A stretch of DNA of 64,000 nucleotides, taken from the NCBI RefSeq assembly GCF_002135295.1, contig NZ_NEGG01000006.1:62001-126000 (forward strand), written 5' to 3'. The notes beneath the pieces are model-generated. The model was not told the origin of the DNA. It worked only from the letters and a program-made list of their open reading frames with translations, and did not search any database. The translations under genes and the position numbers were made by a program. This DNA comes from Acinetobacter sp. ANC 5054. GTDB taxonomy: Bacteria > Pseudomonadota > Gammaproteobacteria > Pseudomonadales > Moraxellaceae. Shown piece by piece: positions 45,311 through 54,213 of the stretch; position 1 is the first letter of the stretch; every line of letters starts with the position of its first letter.

Positions 45311-46045
45311 TTAGCCTTTCACTTTGTAATACAGTAATTTGGGTAAGCGTAGCAGCATGCCGCCCAATAAACGGCTATGCGCACGAGCCATCCCTAAATT
45401 ATCTCGCCAGACATTAAAATGCGAAATACCGTCTTCAGGGTAGATGACCCTAGTAGGCACATTCACAAAATGTACATTTTCCCATTTCAAGCGCACCAAA
45501 ATTTCTGAGTCAAAACCCATGCGCGGCTGAAATTTAGCGCTATTCAGTACTTTTACTGTCTGCGCCAGCGGATAAACCCGAAAACCGCACATACTGTCTT
45601 TTATTTCAAAAGATAGGCTGTTAATCCAGACCCAAATATGTGTTGCATAACGGCCATATAAACGTTTTTTCGGGACAGTCGCATCAAATACAGGCTGACC
45701 AATGACCATCGCTTCTGGATGCTGCTTCGAGGCATCTAAAAAGCACTGAATATCATTCCAGTCGTGCTGACCATCCGAGTCTAATTGCAGCGCATGACTA
45801 TAGCCCTTCTTATACGCATGCTGCAGCCCCGTCATCACCGCACCGCCCTTGCCTTGATTGACTTCATGCTCAACCAAATCCAGTAAAGGGTTGTCTGCAG
45901 CCAATGAGCGCAGCACCGCTGTACATTCAGCATTACTGCCATCATTCACCATAATAATAGGCAACTGAAAAACGTTTAGATGCGCAGTTAAGGCCGCCAA
46001 ATAATGCGGATGGTTATAAACTGGAATTACAAAGCAATGCTGCAT
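45311..46045 (-). CDS. Glycosyltransferase family 2
   Basis: 244 aa, GT-A fold. Nucleotide-sugar core: CFVIPVYNHPHYLAAL at start, IIMVNDGSNAECT, and the DXD-like LDSDGQHDW near residue 100 with GKGGAVMTGLQHA. Cytosolic; no membrane helix. ATG 46045 with GAGGG 8 nt upstream is preferred over an upstream start at 46093 that runs into the ligase gene. Attaches the sugar head or links the polyene to lipid; donor unknown. Confidence 0.87.
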   Translation of the reverse strand: MQHCFVIPVYNHPHYLAALTAHLNVFQLPIIMVNDGSNAECTAVLRSLAADNPLLDLVEHEVNQGKGGAVMTGLQHAYKKGYSHALQLDSDGQHDWNDIQCFLDASKQHPEAMVIGQPVFDATVPKKRLYGRYATHIWVWINSLSFEIKDSMCGFRVYPLAQTVKVLNSAKFQPRMGFDSEILVRLKWENVHFVNVPTRVIYPEDGISHFNVWRDNLGMARAHSRLLGGMLLRLPKLLYYKVKG

Positions 46046-46067
46046 TCTTCTACCCTCAGCTCTTGGC

Positions 46068-47738
46068 TTATTCTTCTGCCGCTGAAACAGCAAATAGCAG
46101 CCGCCCAGAAGCCAATGTTTTATTATCCTGTTGTTTCAGTTCAAAACTGACTTTGTGCGCCTTTCGCACTAAGGATAAATCCACACATTGATAAGGACGT
46201 ATCAAGTCCTGAAATTTTAACTGCTCAAAACCATTGCACCATTGCAAATCTGCCCAATGCTGCTTTGCAAAATGCTGAATGAATCCAATTTGACCAACGC
46301 CTGGGTAAATTGGAAAATTCGGGAAATGTCCCTTAAAGCATTCTAACTCAGGACTGAATTCCAGCGCTAAATTAAGCTGCTCGTCCTGTATCTGCTGTGT
46401 CAAAACCACAGGCAGCTGCATTGGCTGAAACAAAGACTTTAAATACTGCTTATTGAGTTTAGATTGCGCATTTTGCGGCATCAGAGACAAGAAGCGCCAT
46501 TGCCGCGGAATGGCAATACTTTCCAGCTTTTCGCTTAATTGTTTTTTCAGCTGCGCTACGAATGCCGCTTTGCCCATCTCTTGCATATGCTGACGCGCTT
46601 CATCCGTCAACACAGCCACCGCGGCTAAAATTTGACGGTGCTCTTTTTCATAGACCAAAACGTGACATTGCTGTACAGCATTTAAATCTGCAATTTTCAG
46701 TTCAATGGCATCAAGGCTTAAACGCTTTTCTTCCAGTTTCACAATTCGGTCTAAACGGCCCAGCAATCGAAATGGACTTTTAGGGTTCGCCGTTTCTGTC
46801 AGTTCGACTTTATCACCCGTCAAAATCCAGTCTGTGCTAAATGCATGATTGGTTTTGACTGCCAATTCTTGCTGTTCCTGAGCCTGAATATCAACATTGG
46901 CAAAAGGAGTCCATAAGGCATCATCCTGCTGACGGTGCGCAATTCCGCCTGTTTCAGAACTGCCAAACACTTCTGTGATGGGACTGTTCAAATATGGGCG
47001 GACACCCGCATCCAGCTTGCCGCCAGAAGAATACACCGTAATACAGTCTTGCAGCAGCACATCCTTGGTCCAGCGTTTAAGCAAGGCTGGGCTGGAAATC
47101 ACATAGTTTGGCAGCTGTAAATGCGCGATTTTCTTTTGAATATCGGCCACATCTTCAGGAAAGGCCAATTGCTTTTGATAAAAACTGCGCCCGCTCGCTA
47201 AAGGCCACAGCAGTTTAAACAATAAGCCATATATATGCTGGTGGCTGACTGTTGCAATTGCGACGGCCTGTTCAGGCAAAGCAAAGCTGGCATCTAGGCC
47301 GCAAACTTCATTAAACAGTTGCTGTAAGGTACGAGGAATTTTTTTCGGTTGGCCTGTAGAGCCTGAGGTATAAAAATACACCTGCGCCTGATTTAAAAAG
47401 GCGTCATCAAATACAAAAATTTCTTGATGTTTTTTATCTGAACTTTCACTGCGTTTTAGAAAATAGATCTGCTCGGCAGCCAATTCTTTTTCTAAATCAC
47501 TGACACGGTTTGGCGGCAGCAATACCTGTTTTTTTGCCTGCAATGCAGCAAATAGCAGCACCAAAAACTCATAGCTGTCTTGCTCCCACAGCGCCCAAAC
47601 AGCTTCAGATGACATGCGGATCTGAGTTGCCTGCAGTGCAACATCCTGCCAAAAATCCCGAAATAAAATTTCACGCAGATCGGACTGAATACATAAAGTT
47701 CGGGATGAATGCAGATGGTGCTGAAAATGACAAGACAT
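46068..47738 (-). CDS. AMP-dependent acyl ligase fused to a FabZ-like dehydratase
   Basis: 556 aa. Adenylating domain with FYTSGSTGQPKKIP near residue 125, GSSETGG near 260, TGDKVELT near 300 and the catalytic Lys in SKLNKQYLKSL near 430. It activates the aromatic starter acid or acyl chain. From about residue 440 a hotdog domain follows with GHFPNFPIYPGVGQIGF, the FabA/FabZ motif. In most aryl polyene clusters these are two genes (ApeH and ApeI types); here they are one. Separated from the membrane gene by 54 bp, the longest gap in the cluster, so a secondary promoter is possible. Confidence 0.87.
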   Translation of the reverse strand: MSCHFQHHLHSSRTLCIQSDLREILFRDFWQDVALQATQIRMSSEAVWALWEQDSYEFLVLLFAALQAKKQVLLPPNRVSDLEKELAAEQIYFLKRSESSDKKHQEIFVFDDAFLNQAQVYFYTSGSTGQPKKIPRTLQQLFNEVCGLDASFALPEQAVAIATVSHQHIYGLLFKLLWPLASGRSFYQKQLAFPEDVADIQKKIAHLQLPNYVISSPALLKRWTKDVLLQDCITVYSSGGKLDAGVRPYLNSPITEVFGSSETGGIAHRQQDDALWTPFANVDIQAQEQQELAVKTNHAFSTDWILTGDKVELTETANPKSPFRLLGRLDRIVKLEEKRLSLDAIELKIADLNAVQQCHVLVYEKEHRQILAAVAVLTDEARQHMQEMGKAAFVAQLKKQLSEKLESIAIPRQWRFLSLMPQNAQSKLNKQYLKSLFQPMQLPVVLTQQIQDEQLNLALEFSPELECFKGHFPNFPIYPGVGQIGFIQHFAKQHWADLQWCNGFEQLKFQDLIRPYQCVDLSLVRKAHKVSFELKQQDNKTLASGRLLFAVSAAEE

Positions 47739-47792
47739 AAATATTGTTTCTAAACCGTGATTATTTTCTAAATTAAAAAAATGAAAATGACG

Positions 47793-48347
47793 CTATTTTT
47801 GCGCCTGATGCAATCGCTGCTGACGTTTACGCAGCAGGTACTCTCCGAGCAATAAAATACCCATCAACACATAGGAAATAAAACCGTTATACAGCACCCA
47901 AATCTTCATAGGCGCAAAATACACAGTCCATAGTGCAATCAGCGCATTGACCGCAAAAAAACCGCACCACACTTTGGTGACTTGACGTGTCCAATGCACG
48001 CCTTCTGGCGGTAAGTCTGGCTCTGCCAACCGCGCAAAGCGCTCAATCATGGATGGCGGTTTGATTAAGGTCATACTGAAAATAATCAAAGCGCCCACAT
48101 TCATGCAGACTGGATACAGTTTTAGCCAAGCATGATCTTTGAGTATCAGGCTCAGCCCACCGCAGAGTATAGCAAAGCCCGTCAAAGGCCACAGCAAAGC
48201 ATTGCCCTTGCTGAACATGCGCATCATGCCCAGTGCAATCAGCAGCACACTCACCCACGCATAGTGGCCTTTTGCCAAACCATAGCCGACAAAAAAAGGA
48301 TAGAGAATCAATCCGATTACTGCTATCCCTTTAAAAACTGCATTCAT
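47793..48347 (-). CDS. Small multi-pass membrane protein of polyene cluster
   Basis: 184 aa with about five helices (VIGLILYPFFVGYGL, WVSVLLIALGMM, LWPLTGFAILCGGLSLIL, MNVGALIIFSMTLI and two more at the C-terminus), Arg/Gln-rich tail. Corresponds to the conserved COG4648-type protein of aryl polyene clusters. Role unknown; likely part of lipid assembly. Overlaps the ACP stop (4 bp). Confidence 0.8.
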   Translation of the reverse strand: MNAVFKGIAVIGLILYPFFVGYGLAKGHYAWVSVLLIALGMMRMFSKGNALLWPLTGFAILCGGLSLILKDHAWLKLYPVCMNVGALIIFSMTLIKPPSMIERFARLAEPDLPPEGVHWTRQVTKVWCGFFAVNALIALWTVYFAPMKIWVLYNGFISYVLMGILLLGEYLLRKRQQRLHQAQK

Positions 48348-48592
48348 TCAGCTGACATATTCTGAATGACGACAACAACGTCCTGTACGGTACGGACGTT
48401 TTTAAAATCTTCCGGATTTACTTGCTTACCGGTTAATTCTTTAATCTTTACGACCAAATCAATCGCATCGATACTGTCTACATCCAAATCTGTTGCCAGA
48501 TTGGACTCAAGCTGTACATCTTCAGGCGCGATTTCGAACAATTCATCCATCCATTCGCGCAATTTTTCTAAAACGGTTTCTTGTGCAAGCAT
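48344..48592 (-). CDS. Acyl carrier protein 1
   Basis: 82 aa. Phosphopantetheine-attachment Ser in DLDVDSIDAIDL. Carries the growing polyene. Sits beside the second ACP gene with 9 bp between. Confidence 0.93.
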   Translation of the reverse strand: MLAQETVLEKLREWMDELFEIAPEDVQLESNLATDLDVDSIDAIDLVVKIKELTGKQVNPEDFKNVRTVQDVVVVIQNMSAE

Positions 48593-48601
48593 AGCAACCT
48601 C

Positions 48602-48862
48602 TTATGCTGTTTTCTGAGCTTCAACCAAAGCCACCAAGCTTTGAATTGATTTAAAGTGTTCTTTGGTTTCTGCAGACTCTGCATTTAAATGAATGCCGTA
48701 ACGCTTTTTCAATGCCAAGCCCAGCTCCAATGCATCAATTGAATCCAAACCCAGACCGTCGCCAAATAACGGCGCTTCTGTTTCAATGTCTGCAATGGTG
48801 ATGTCCTCTAGGGCAAGCACATCAATAATCATTTGCTTCAATTCATCAGCAAGATTGTTCAT
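48602..48862 (-). CDS. Acyl carrier protein 2
   Basis: 86 aa. Phosphopantetheine Ser in GLGLDSIDALELGL. Its start overlaps the upstream acyltransferase by 17 bp. Two ACPs are the norm in aryl polyene systems. Confidence 0.93.
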   Translation of the reverse strand: MNNLADELKQMIIDVLALEDITIADIETEAPLFGDGLGLDSIDALELGLALKKRYGIHLNAESAETKEHFKSIQSLVALVEAQKTA

Positions 48863-49658
48863 TTAAGGATAACTCTTGGTTAAAAAACCGCTGTAATTGT
48901 TGATTTAATTGACGTACATTTTTTGGATTGACACTAACATCATCCAATACGTCTTCCACTTGGATCGCATCCAAAACTTTCACATGAATATGAAAAGGCT
49001 GTTCTGGGATGTGATACCACTTTTCATTTTTAGTCAGGGTTGAAGGTGTACATGTAATCAGTACTGGCCGAATTGGTACACCTGCGCGCAAGGCAATATT
49101 GGCAGCGCCGCGCTGAAAGTCATTCAGTAGCGTGTCTTTTTCAGTCCGTGTCCCTTCTGGGAAAATCAGTAACGATGCCGCTTTATCCTGCTGCAGTTTG
49201 TTCACGCAATCCTGAATAAATTGTTCTGAACCTGCATTTAGAATATAACCCGCACTCTGCACAGGGCCTTTGGTAAATGGGTTAGACCACAGCGCCTGTT
49301 TGACCACGCAATTTGCCTGTTCCATTAAACCAATTAAAACCACAACGTCAATCAGTGTCGGATGGTTGGCAATCACCAGCTCCTGCTGGCTATGCTGCAA
49401 CTTTTCCAGCCCTTCCACCTCATAGGTCATAATGCCCAGCTTAACCATCATTTCGGTAAAGCCTTTAAAGCTGTGCTTAATGACTTTTTGCGTACGCTGT
49501 ATACGCAGCGCCTCATCTTGTGTACTGAGCTTCACCAAAGGTGCAACCAGACCGCCTATGGCAGCGCCGCCTGCGCCAAAACTGGCAAAACTGAAGCCCG
49601 TTGCGCCTACACGCCAAACATAATTGGCTTTTTGCTTAATACTTTTTAAATTTAGCAT
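48846..49658 (-). CDS. PlsC-like 1-acylglycerol-3-phosphate acyltransferase
   Basis: 270 aa. HX4D motif in ANHPTLIDVVVLIG near residue 95 and LIFPEGTRTEKDT near 175, the two hallmarks of the family. One membrane-associated N-terminal segment. It may attach the polyene chain to glycerophosphate. ATG 49658 overlaps the upstream stop (ATGCTAA); a GTG three codons earlier is an alternative. Confidence 0.87.
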   Translation of the reverse strand: MLNLKSIKQKANYVWRVGATGFSFASFGAGGAAIGGLVAPLVKLSTQDEALRIQRTQKVIKHSFKGFTEMMVKLGIMTYEVEGLEKLQHSQQELVIANHPTLIDVVVLIGLMEQANCVVKQALWSNPFTKGPVQSAGYILNAGSEQFIQDCVNKLQQDKAASLLIFPEGTRTEKDTLLNDFQRGAANIALRAGVPIRPVLITCTPSTLTKNEKWYHIPEQPFHIHVKVLDAIQVEDVLDDVSVNPKNVRQLNQQLQRFFNQELSLNEQSC

Positions 49659-50275
49659 TTGGTCCACGCAGCGCTTTCAGTTTGGCGCTCATCTTGCCAG
49701 AAATGATAAAATTGTAATGCTTGCTGAAAAGAAAAAGCATCTTGTGTCATGTGCTCAAGCTTTAAGCATAAGTTTTCAGGCTTTAATGTCACCATTGCCG
49801 CCATCGCGAAAGCAACAAAAGGCTGATGCTCAGCATAAATATCTGGTAGCGGTTCATCATAATACACCACCAATACGCGACCACTGAACTGTGCAGTTTT
49901 TAGCCATGCATATGCTTCTGTTAATCCATCATTCCATGAACCCGCCAAACTGGTAGCTGGCGTTGAGTCTTGACATAAAATTGAATACAGCCCAGACACG
50001 GCATTATGCACCGAAGTCGAAAACTGAGTTGGTGAGGGTGTTTGGTCGTTTAACACATCTTCTAATATTTTCAGTGTTTTATGTTCATCACCATACTGCG
50101 ATACCCAAACGATATAATCAGCTTGCTGTTCTGACAGCGCCTGTATTGCAGTATTCAGCGCCAACTTTGCAATTGGCGACAGCCGGCGCCGCTGCATCGC
50201 GGGAATTTTTTCTAAGGCAGGAAATACCTCATCTGCCCGGCTCATCACGAGCCGAGACACATTCATAAGCACCAT
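49652..50275 (-). CDS. Beta-ketoacyl synthase-like chain-length factor (ApeC-type)
   Basis: 207 aa, only the N-terminal half of a ketosynthase fold (ketoacyl-synt_2 type). At the position of the active-site cysteine the sequence is TSVHNAVSGLYSI, so histidine replaces cysteine and it cannot condense. It probably pairs with the ketosynthase at 34010 and sets chain length. First gene of the cluster; ATG 50275 with AAGGAAAT 10 nt upstream. A likely extended -10 promoter (TGCTATAAT) lies 45 bp upstream. Confidence 0.8.
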   Translation of the reverse strand: MVLMNVSRLVMSRADEVFPALEKIPAMQRRRLSPIAKLALNTAIQALSEQQADYIVWVSQYGDEHKTLKILEDVLNDQTPSPTQFSTSVHNAVSGLYSILCQDSTPATSLAGSWNDGLTEAYAWLKTAQFSGRVLVVYYDEPLPDIYAEHQPFVAFAMAAMVTLKPENLCLKLEHMTQDAFSFQQALQFYHFWQDERQTESAAWTKC

Positions 50276-50323
50276 GCGCTGTATTTCCTTACCCTTTAAA
50301 ACGTATATTTCAGAATGTTGCGG

Positions 50324-50332
50324 ATTATAGCA
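50324..50332 (-). promoter_or_regulatory. Extended -10 promoter of the aryl polyene cluster
   Basis: Minus-strand TGCTATAAT about 50 bp before the first ATG, predicted start near 50317. No clear -35. A plus-strand promoter-like pair overlaps it (see ncRNA candidate). Confidence 0.45.
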
Positions 50333-50369
50333 TTGACATTATTTTTTTTGCATAAAATATAATAAACAC

Positions 50370-50458
50370 CCCTATTATCATACACTTGTACATAAATTTC
50401 AGTTTTATGACAGCAATTTGCAGACATAAAAAAAACCCGCACTCAGCGGGTTTTTTTC
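50370..50458 (+). ncRNA. Candidate small RNA between relA and the polyene cluster
   Basis: Plus-strand TTGACA (50333-50338) and TATAAT (50358-50363) with a 19-bp spacer, longer than optimal, would start a transcript near 50370. It would end at the strong symmetric terminator at 50427-50458, giving about 90 nt. No coding ORF of note. Low confidence because the region is AT-rich and the terminator is also explained by relA. Confidence 0.25.
50427..50458 (-). terminator. Terminator downstream of relA (bidirectional)
   Basis: Stem AACCCGC / GCGGGTT with loop ACTCA flanked by A and T runs on both sides, 22 bp from the relA stop. Confidence 0.88.
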
Positions 50459-50479
50459 ACTATATCCAACTGGAAGTCA

Positions 50480-52786
50480 TTAACTTCCTTGCACCAAACG
50501 GCGTGCGCTGATAATGCCCGGTTGTTGCTCAAGTCGTGCTAAAAGTTTAGACAATTGCGCAAGACCTTTAACCTCAATCAAAAGTTTCATATTGGCAATA
50601 CCATCACTTTCAGAAATCGTATTAACCTGACGAATATTGATTTGGTCAGAGAAAATCACTTGGGTTAAGTCTTTCAACAAACCACGACGATCATACGCTT
50701 CCACCACAATCTGGACACTTTGACCACGGGTAGGTTGCATTTCCCAATCTGCTTCTACTGCACGTTCAGGTTCTTGACCAATCATACGTACATAGTCTGG
50801 GCATGCCACTTTATGAATACTTACACCACGGTTCAGGGTGATATATCCAGCAATCGACTCCCCATGTACGGGCTGGCAGCACTGCGCAACGTGTAATTCC
50901 ACATTGTCCAGACCATCAATCAAAATACCATGTGCAGATAAGGTATGACTCGCACGCGGATTCAATGTCGGTTTAAGCACCAGCTCAGGTTCATCCTGAT
51001 CTAGATGCATATGGCGATTGACCTGATTGATTAAGGCATGCAGGCTAATATCACCATTCACCAAACCAATTAAGATATCCTCACCCAGTTTCACATTGAA
51101 ATGATTGCAATAATCATTCAAATCGATACTTTTTGGATGAATCGCCAAACGTGACAATTCTTTATTTAGAATTTCACGTCCCACTTCCAAATTCTTACTG
51201 CGATCTTGCTGACGGAACCAATGACGTAACTTGTCACGGGCACGGGCAGTTTTGATATAACCCAGTGAGTTCACCAACCAATCTCGGTTTGGTTCACGAT
51301 CTTTCTTGGTTAAAATCTCAACTTGTTCGCCAGTTTTTAAGGTATAGGTCAATGGTACATAGCGTTGGTTTACACGCGATGCATAACACTTATTCCCGAC
51401 CTCGGTATGCACATGGTAAGCAAAATCTAATACCGTTGAACCACGTGGTAACTCTTTGATATCACCATCACGGCTAAACACATAAATTTTTTCGAAATCT
51501 TCAAACTCTTGGATTTGTTCAAAGTTTTCAGAATCTTCATCATCCTTATGTGCACTAGCATCATTACGTTCTTGATAATGCTCAAGAACCGCACGTAAGG
51601 AATGCAGACGATGGTTAAATGAATAATCCGTCGTCTTTGAGCCTTCTTTATAGTTAAAGTGCGAACATACGCCTAGCTCAGCTTCTTCATGCATATTCTT
51701 GGTACGAATCTGCACTTCAAGCGATTTATTCTCTGCAATCACAGCCGTATGTAATGAGCGATAACCATTGGCTTTGGGATTGGTAATATAGTCATCAAAT
51801 TGATGCGGAATATGACGCCAAATTTGATGCACAATCCCCAAGGTGTGATAACACTCAGGCACATTGTTGACCAAAACACGTACGGCACGGATGTCGTAAA
51901 GCTGATCAAAGCTCAGGTTCTTGCTTTTCATTTTTCGATAAATCGAATAAATGTGTTTTACACGACCATTAATCTCAGCTTCAATGCCGTGTTCCAATAA
52001 TTCTTTACGTAGTTTATCCGTGACAAACTGAATGTACTGTTCACGCTCTAAACGTTTTTCATTGAGTAAAGAAGCAATTTCTTTATAACGTTCAGGTGCT
52101 AAATAACGGAAAGCTAAATCTTCCAGCTCCCATTTTAACTGAGCAATACCCAGGCGGTGTGCCAATGGTGAGTAAATCGTTAAAATTTCACGCGCGACCC
52201 GTTCTTGTCGCTCTTTTGAAGACTGTGCCAGCTCACGTAACGCATAGGTACGTTCAGACAATTTAATCAGTACAACCCGAACATCTTCCGTCACCGAAAT
52301 CAGCATTTTATAAATGCCAGTCAAATGCTCTCGTTGGTTATTATTAAAGTGATCTTCAAGTCGTTTATTTTGTTCAATCAGATCAGACAACTTACCCATG
52401 GCAAGTGTGCCCTTGACCAACGCATGGACTTGATCACCAAACAGGTTTTTGACTTCATCTAAATTGGTCACGCCTTCACGGACACTTCGATACAGCATCG
52501 CTGCGGATAAGGTGTCTTCATCGGCATAGAGATGTGCCAGAATGTCCGCCATCTCAATACCCGTATAAAAGGTATTAGAGCGATGATTGACTGTCGTTTC
52601 TAGTTCTTTCTGTAATGTCAGATGTGCAACTTCTTGGAGTTGCTTTAAAGGAGCCCCGTCAAACATGCCGCTCACACGCTCAAGCCATTCGGCTAAATCA
52701 TGCTGCGCTTGTTCGGCATGCTCTACAGTCGTTTCCTGAGACAACTCATTGAGACGTCCAGGTAATTGTTCACGTACTGTGACCAT
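50480..52786 (-). CDS. relA: (p)ppGpp synthetase I
   Basis: 768-aa stringent-response synthetase responding to uncharged tRNA on ribosomes. N-terminal HD-like domain (about 60-190) has the active HD replaced (AAMLYRSVREG), so hydrolase is inactive. Synthetase domain about 250-370 (IYSIYRKMKSKNLSFDQLYDIRAVRVLV, GYRSLHTAVI). TGS domain about 430-490 (VFSRDGDIKELPRGSTVLDFAY). C-terminal ACT domain about 695-768. GGAG lies 6 nt before the ATG. Distinguished from SpoT by the lost HD pair. Immediately downstream of rlmD in the same direction. Confidence 0.93.
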   Translation of the reverse strand: MVTVREQLPGRLNELSQETTVEHAEQAQHDLAEWLERVSGMFDGAPLKQLQEVAHLTLQKELETTVNHRSNTFYTGIEMADILAHLYADEDTLSAAMLYRSVREGVTNLDEVKNLFGDQVHALVKGTLAMGKLSDLIEQNKRLEDHFNNNQREHLTGIYKMLISVTEDVRVVLIKLSERTYALRELAQSSKERQERVAREILTIYSPLAHRLGIAQLKWELEDLAFRYLAPERYKEIASLLNEKRLEREQYIQFVTDKLRKELLEHGIEAEINGRVKHIYSIYRKMKSKNLSFDQLYDIRAVRVLVNNVPECYHTLGIVHQIWRHIPHQFDDYITNPKANGYRSLHTAVIAENKSLEVQIRTKNMHEEAELGVCSHFNYKEGSKTTDYSFNHRLHSLRAVLEHYQERNDASAHKDDEDSENFEQIQEFEDFEKIYVFSRDGDIKELPRGSTVLDFAYHVHTEVGNKCYASRVNQRYVPLTYTLKTGEQVEILTKKDREPNRDWLVNSLGYIKTARARDKLRHWFRQQDRSKNLEVGREILNKELSRLAIHPKSIDLNDYCNHFNVKLGEDILIGLVNGDISLHALINQVNRHMHLDQDEPELVLKPTLNPRASHTLSAHGILIDGLDNVELHVAQCCQPVHGESIAGYITLNRGVSIHKVACPDYVRMIGQEPERAVEADWEMQPTRGQSVQIVVEAYDRRGLLKDLTQVIFSDQINIRQVNTISESDGIANMKLLIEVKGLAQLSKLLARLEQQPGIISARRLVQGS

Positions 52787-52818
52787 ACCCTACTCCTACT
52801 TTTCTACGCTTCATATCT

Positions 52819-54207
52819 TTAATCGTTTATCTGATTTTGTTTTTCGAACAAAGCAATTGATTCGACATGCCCTGTATGAGTAAACATGTCCATGACACCC
52901 GCTTTTATCAAGCGGTAGCCTTGTTGTACCAGCATTCCTGCATCACGTGCCAGTGTTGCTGGGTTACATGACACATAAACGATTCTTTTTGCATCAAATT
53001 TGGGCACATAACGCATTACCTCTTCCGCACCAGAGCGCGGAGGGTCTATCAATAATGCATCAAATCCAAGGTTTGCCCAAGAATGATGCGAAAAATCTTT
53101 TGTTAAATCTTGTGAATAGAAGCTAAGTTGACCAAGTTCATTGTTTTGTGCATTTTCTGCACCACGTTGAACCATTTCCTCACTTCCTTCCACTGCCACC
53201 ACTTGACCTGTAGCGCCCACGCATTTTGCCAATGGCAAAGAAAAATTTCCTAAACCACAAAACAAATCTAAAACACGTTCACCCTGTTGTAACTGAAGCA
53301 ATTCACATGCCAGTTTCACCATTTGCGGATTAATCGTTGAATTCACCTGTGTGAAGTCTTGAGGATTAAAGCCAAATTCCACATTAAAGTCACTTAGACC
53401 ATAGTGCAGACGCATCGCTGCATTTGGCTCATCCACACGATGCAGGCTGTCTGGACCTTCTGGTTGCAGGTACAGTTGCCATCCCTTTAGTAACGTAAAT
53501 TTTATTAATTGGTTGACATCTTCTGCGCAAAGTTCAGCCGTATGACGAATGACGAGAGCAATCTCTTGATCACCCATGGCCAATTCCATATGACCGATAT
53601 CGGCTTTGCCTTCTAAACGCTGTAATAATTGCTTCAAGCTGGTGATTGAACCAAATTTATGGTCAAGCACCATGCAGCGGTCAATCGAGGTGAGTTTATT
53701 AGATTGGCTTTCGCGAAAACCGACGACCAATTTATCTTTTGCAGGAATATAGCGCACGCCGATTCGGGCTTTACGGCGATAGTCTTCGCGCTGTGAGCGC
53801 AGCGGTTCAAGCCATTCATCAGGCTGAATCCTAGCAAAATGTTCTAAATGTGATTTCAACACATCTTGTTTTAATCGAATTTGTTCATCTGGATGAATAT
53901 GCTGCATGCTACAGCCACCACATACACCATAATGCGGACAAGCAGGTTCAACCCGCATATTCGATGGTTCACCGAGTAGCTCTAAGCTGTCGGCTTCTTC
54001 CAAACGTTTCACCACATTGGTAATGCGTGCACGTACTGTTTCACCCGGCAAAGCATAACGAATAAACACTTTTTTACCGTGCTTTTCGACAGGATGCGCC
54101 GGGTCTGTACCGAAGTGAGCAATACCACGCCCCTCATGTGAAAGCGACTCAACCTGAAATGTATAAATGGGCTGTTGGGCTTTTTGGGGCTTGGCTCTGT
54201 GTTTCAT
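52819..54207 (-). CDS. rlmD: 23S rRNA (uracil-1939-C5)-methyltransferase
   Basis: 462 aa. N-terminal TRAM domain (about 15-75), [4Fe-4S] cysteines in [16 protein letters not shown] near residues 88-100 and the distal Cys. SAM motif [16 protein letters not shown] near 315, DPPRSGAEE near 395 and catalytic Cys in [13 protein letters not shown] near 420. Family length. Followed directly (6 bp) upstream by the exonuclease gene. Confidence 0.95.
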   Translation of the reverse strand: MKHRAKPQKAQQPIYTFQVESLSHEGRGIAHFGTDPAHPVEKHGKKVFIRYALPGETVRARITNVVKRLEEADSLELLGEPSNMRVEPACPHYGVCGGCSMQHIHPDEQIRLKQDVLKSHLEHFARIQPDEWLEPLRSQREDYRRKARIGVRYIPAKDKLVVGFRESQSNKLTSIDRCMVLDHKFGSITSLKQLLQRLEGKADIGHMELAMGDQEIALVIRHTAELCAEDVNQLIKFTLLKGWQLYLQPEGPDSLHRVDEPNAAMRLHYGLSDFNVEFGFNPQDFTQVNSTINPQMVKLACELLQLQQGERVLDLFCGLGNFSLPLAKCVGATGQVVAVEGSEEMVQRGAENAQNNELGQLSFYSQDLTKDFSHHSWANLGFDALLIDPPRSGAEEVMRYVPKFDAKRIVYVSCNPATLARDAGMLVQQGYRLIKAGVMDMFTHTGHVESIALFEKQNQIND

Positions 54208-54213
54208 GCTTAC

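Larger units (their letters stand above)
34010..50275 (-). other. Aryl polyene-type biosynthetic gene cluster
   Basis: Twenty minus-strand genes with overlaps or gaps of a few bases, from the chain-length-factor-like gene at 50275 to the ketosynthase at 34010. Together they have KS, CLF-like, KR, two DH types, two ACPs, AMP ligase, acyltransferases, glycosyltransferase, thioesterase, LolA-like, MMPL and an aromatic ammonia-lyase. This set is characteristic of aryl polyene pigments (ape, flexirubin and xanthomonadin clusters). Codon use is richer in CAG and CTG than in the flanking core genes. Confidence 0.88.
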
